From JBAXGE01 sp044344145 (GTDB taxonomy: Bacteria; Planctomycetota; Phycisphaerae; WQYP01), in assembly GCA_044344145.1 (NCBI GenBank), contig JBIJDM010000145.1, positions 1-7,451 of the forward strand: DNA of 7,451 nt, in the 5' to 3' direction. How positions within the stretch are numbered: position 1 is the first letter of the stretch; each line of letters opens with the position of its first letter. Under the pieces are notes generated by a model, which saw only the letters and a program-made list of their open reading frames with translations, was not told where the DNA came from and ran no database searches. Of the stretch, positions 4,849 through 7,451 are shown one piece after another. A program made the position numbers and the translations under genes.

Positions 4849-7451
4849 GTGGTGTGCTCTGTTTGGGTTTGGGTGGCGCTGCGCCGGTTCCGGCGGGGGT
4901 ACCGACCGCCCAGGTGGCGGTTGATCCGGTGGCGCAGGTTACGCCGGTCTATTACCAGTTGGTAATGGAAGGCGCCATGTTCGCCGGGGGGGATCCCGTG
5001 AATATCCGCGAACTGGTGGTGGATATGGAGCAGATCGGCACCCGTTGGGGGACGATTTACGCGGTCTCGCGGCGATACAATATGGGCTTTCACAAGGGCG
5101 CTGTGAAAGATGCCAAGATCACCGGCGACACGATCGTACTGAAGATCGGCACCGACATCACCCCCGACAAGTGGGTTCCGGGTGGTCAGGGGGAATATAC
5201 CCTCACGCTTCACCGGGACGCTGAGGGACGCATCACCGGCACGCATAAAGGCAAATATAATAGTGTCGAAGTCACCGGCAAGGTTACGGGTACGGCGTAT
5301 GCGCCCAAGCCCGCCGCTGATTATGTACCGCTGGCCCCGCAGGAACACCCGCGTTTGCTGCTGCGTAAAAGTGATTTACCCGCCCTGCGGGAAAAAGCCA
5401 AGACGCCCTTCGGCCAAGAAGCCATGAAGAAGATTGCCGCCAGTGGAACACCTACTGCCTTGGGCATGATGTATCAGATGACCGGCGACAAAGCGTGGGC
5501 GGTGAAAGCCCAGACCGAGGCGGAGTTATATCTCAAAGGCACCAAGCCGGGAGAATCGCCGTTTGTGCCCATGATGGGAATGTGGGGCCGGCTGGAACAA
5601 CTGGCCCAGGTCTACGATCTGTGTTATGACACGTTGTCCGACGATTACAAGGCCCGGTATCGCGCTTGGATTTCCAATGTCTGTTTTGGCGTCTATTTCG
5701 CGCCGGAAAACATGGGCTCCAATATCAACTGGCATGTGGTGAGTAACCATACGGCCAACGTGTTTTCCGGTCTGACCTTGAGTGGCTTGACCTTGTTTGA
5801 TGAACCCTCGGCAGCGCCCGCAGAACCGAGCTTGCCGTTCATGGAAGAGGCGTTACCGCCAGCCAAGGACTTCAAACCCGCCGAAGGCGTGCCGGTGGTG
5901 GAACTTACCCCGGGAAAGTCGCCCACAAATTGGCTGTGTACGGAAATGCTGCGGCAAGTCTCGGGCAGTGATCCGCGCGAAGTATTCTATGGGCTGGAAA
6001 AGCTCAATCCGCAGCCTGATACCAAGGTGATGGTGGGTGATTTCCCCCTCACGTTTGGCAAAATGACCCCCGAACAGGTGTCTACTTCCAATATCGGCGG
6101 GTTGAAGGTGGGGCCGGCGCTGGCGGCCAGTGCCTCGGCCAAGCTCAAAGAACCCCTCACGATGGTGCAGTACACCGTCATTGAGGTCAAAGAACCCGGC
6201 CAGTATGTGTTTACCTGTCCGGTTTCGCGGTCCAATTTGGCCCAGTCTGCTTTGGCGGGAAAACTGCTGGCCGATAAACAGGTGGTGAAACTGGAAAAGG
6301 GTTTCTATCCGCTGATCACCATGGTGCAGTGGCGGATGAAGTGGGATGAAATCGCCCCGATGCTGAGTGTGGCCACCCCGGCCGATGTGGCCACCTGGGC
6401 CAAGCAGGCGGAACAACTCCGCACGCAGCATCAGACGCGGATGCAGGCTTATGCCACCGTACTGGATAATTGGAAGCGCTCCGCGGGCGGCGATCCGGCC
6501 TTTGCCCGGATGTTGCGGCTGGCCCGCTTTACCAGCACGCTGCACTGTTCCGATGCCGTCGGGCGCGGCGGGTTTCAGGGCGAGTCCGGGCATTATTCGG
6601 TTGATGCCTGTTTCGGACACGCCCAGCTCTGGCCGACGTATCGCCGGGTCATGGGGTATGACCTGACCCCGAATCATGAGTACCCCGATTACTTGCCACG
6701 TAAAATTATCGGTGGACCGCAGGACATTACCGGCACCACCGAAATTGGTGAGCGGTTCTTCCCGGCGTTGTTCCCGACGATCAAACCGGAATGGCAACCA
6801 GAAATACTGACCGCGTGGCACAATGAATTTAAGGTCGCCAACCCCGCCCTGCCGGTGGAAGTGCTCAAAGATGACCCGGTGCGGACGTTCATCAGTTATC
6901 CGCTGGATATGAAACCCGTGCCGATTGGTACCAAGTTGCCGCGGTTCTGGGAGGCTCCAGATCTGGGCTATTATGTCATCCGCAGCGGTTGGGACAAGCA
7001 GGCGTTTATCGCGCAAGTGGTGATAAAAGCAAAATTTATCAGCGGTTGGAACGGCGAAAATGCCGGTACGTATCGCCTGTTGGGTCTGGGGCAGGAATGG
7101 GCCACGGGGGTGACGGATCGTTACCGTACCCGGATCCAGGAAAATGTTGTGGCGCTGCCCGAGGCGGACCTGGCCGATGGCGCCCGCGGGCATTTGACGT
7201 ATTTAAAGACCGACGATCGGACCATGGTTTTAAGCGTAAACATGGATGAAGTTTACGAAGCGACCGGTCGTTATTGGCACAGCACGTATGGCAATTTGCG
7301 TATGAGCACCGTACCTACCAAAGACAAACCGGAAATACCGCCAGCCTCGGGCATCACGGGCCTGCGGGCGCTGGCATTTGATTACAGCGGCGAATCCGGG
7401 GCACCTTGTTTGTATGTCCTCGTGGATAAAATTGACGGCGGCAAGGATGCC
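4839..7451 (+). CDS. Secreted heparinase II/III-like protein, 3' end beyond the window
   Basis: The frame is open for 871 codons to the window edge with no stop; residues are numbered here from the TTG at 4839. This is probably an exported polysaccharide lyase or a relative. The signal-peptide core covers 1-19, ending APVPA. Residues about 37-155 are beta-rich, rich in Gly and Thr (TLTLHRD, then GRITGTHKGKYNS), and resemble a small barrel. A helical toroid typical of heparinase II begins at HPRLLLRKSDLPALREKAK (170-188) and includes NWHVVSNH (297-304) and GGFQGESGHY (577-586). The toroid is split at about 322-515 by an inserted beta-rich segment with EPGQYVFTC (452-460) and KGFYPL (487-492). 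The C-terminal beta-sandwich contains LGYYVIRSGWD (709-719) and SGWNGENAGTYRLLGLGQEW. The usual histidines of that last motif are missing, so activity is uncertain. TTG at 4839 has no ribosome site; the natural start is probably ATG 4771 after one base is restored. The substrate cannot be named. Confidence 0.8.
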   Translation, partial: MAIGGVLCLGLGGAAPVPAGVPTAQVAVDPVAQVTPVYYQLVMEGAMFAGGDPVNIRELVVDMEQIGTRWGTIYAVSRRYNMGFHKGAVKDAKITGDTIVLKIGTDITPDKWVPGGQGEYTLTLHRDAEGRITGTHKGKYNSVEVTGKVTGTAYAPKPAADYVPLAPQEHPRLLLRKSDLPALREKAKTPFGQEAMKKIAASGTPTALGMMYQMTGDKAWAVKAQTEAELYLKGTKPGESPFVPMMGMWGRLEQLAQVYDLCYDTLSDDYKARYRAWISNVCFGVYFAPENMGSNINWHVVSNHTANVFSGLTLSGLTLFDEPSAAPAEPSLPFMEEALPPAKDFKPAEGVPVVELTPGKSPTNWLCTEMLRQVSGSDPREVFYGLEKLNPQPDTKVMVGDFPLTFGKMTPEQVSTSNIGGLKVGPALAASASAKLKEPLTMVQYTVIEVKEPGQYVFTCPVSRSNLAQSALAGKLLADKQVVKLEKGFYPLITMVQWRMKWDEIAPMLSVATPADVATWAKQAEQLRTQHQTRMQAYATVLDNWKRSAGGDPAFARMLRLARFTSTLHCSDAVGRGGFQGESGHYSVDACFGHAQLWPTYRRVMGYDLTPNHEYPDYLPRKIIGGPQDITGTTEIGERFFPALFPTIKPEWQPEILTAWHNEFKVANPALPVEVLKDDPVRTFISYPLDMKPVPIGTKLPRFWEAPDLGYYVIRSGWDKQAFIAQVVIKAKFISGWNGENAGTYRLLGLGQEWATGVTDRYRTRIQENVVALPEADLADGARGHLTYLKTDDRTMVLSVNMDEVYEATGRYWHSTYGNLRMSTVPTKDKPEIPPASGITGLRALAFDYSGESGAPCLYVLVDKIDGGKDA

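Noticed and set aside
5853..7193. 446-codon open frame on the minus strand across the lyase gene
   Set aside because: It is the antisense shadow of a continuous plus-strand frame with heparinase-type motifs. Its own protein is rich in Arg, Gly, His and Pro without any family motif.
1..7451. A defence, mobile or other multi-gene novel system
   Set aside because: No transposase, integrase, CRISPR repeat, toxin-antitoxin pair or other linked accessory genes are seen. The genes are metabolic, redox, tRNA-modifying and secreted lyase-like, on both strands and without signs of a shared unit beyond pheA-mqnA.

Overview
This 7.45 kb window is high-GC bacterial chromosome with four complete genes and one that runs off the right edge. 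A Planctomycetota origin, probably Phycisphaerae-like, is the best guess. It rests on the Thr/Gln/Ala-rich 'TTQAATQPTTQ' tails on a secreted thioredoxin-like protein, a futalosine-pathway menaquinone gene, a Dus enzyme with an unusual active-site loop, and a large secreted heparinase-type protein. This is a composition and style argument, not a phylogenetic one.

Layout. Positions 1-145 are AT-richer and hold no convincing gene. On the minus strand, reading right to left, come pheA (2097-991; chorismate mutase/prephenate dehydratase with ACT domain) and, 50 bp downstream, mqnA (940-146; chorismate dehydratase). The two enzymes compete for the same metabolite, chorismate, one towards phenylalanine and one towards menaquinone. 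Upstream of pheA lies a clear intrinsic terminator (about 2173-2206) that ends the preceding minus-strand gene, a secreted TlpA/ResA-type thioredoxin-fold protein (3391-2237). A 162-bp divergent intergenic region separates that gene from dus (3554-4615, plus strand), a tRNA-dihydrouridine synthase that appears to start with TTG. After a 223-bp gap comes a large plus-strand gene (from about 4839 to beyond 7451) for a secreted heparinase II/III-like protein with an N-terminal beta-rich domain and a second beta-rich domain inserted into its helical toroid.

The genes do not form one dedicated system. pheA and mqnA are a plausible metabolic pair, and the others look like independent housekeeping or polysaccharide-degradation genes. 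I found no mobile element, CRISPR array, rRNA or tRNA. The points most worth a second look are: (i) the broken 5' end of the lyase gene, where a good ribosome site and ATG lead into the signal peptide only if one base is restored; (ii) the unusual domain build and missing histidine motif of that protein; (iii) promoter-like elements that would make pheA and mqnA transcripts leaderless or nearly so, with an 11-bp direct repeat laid over the pheA promoter.
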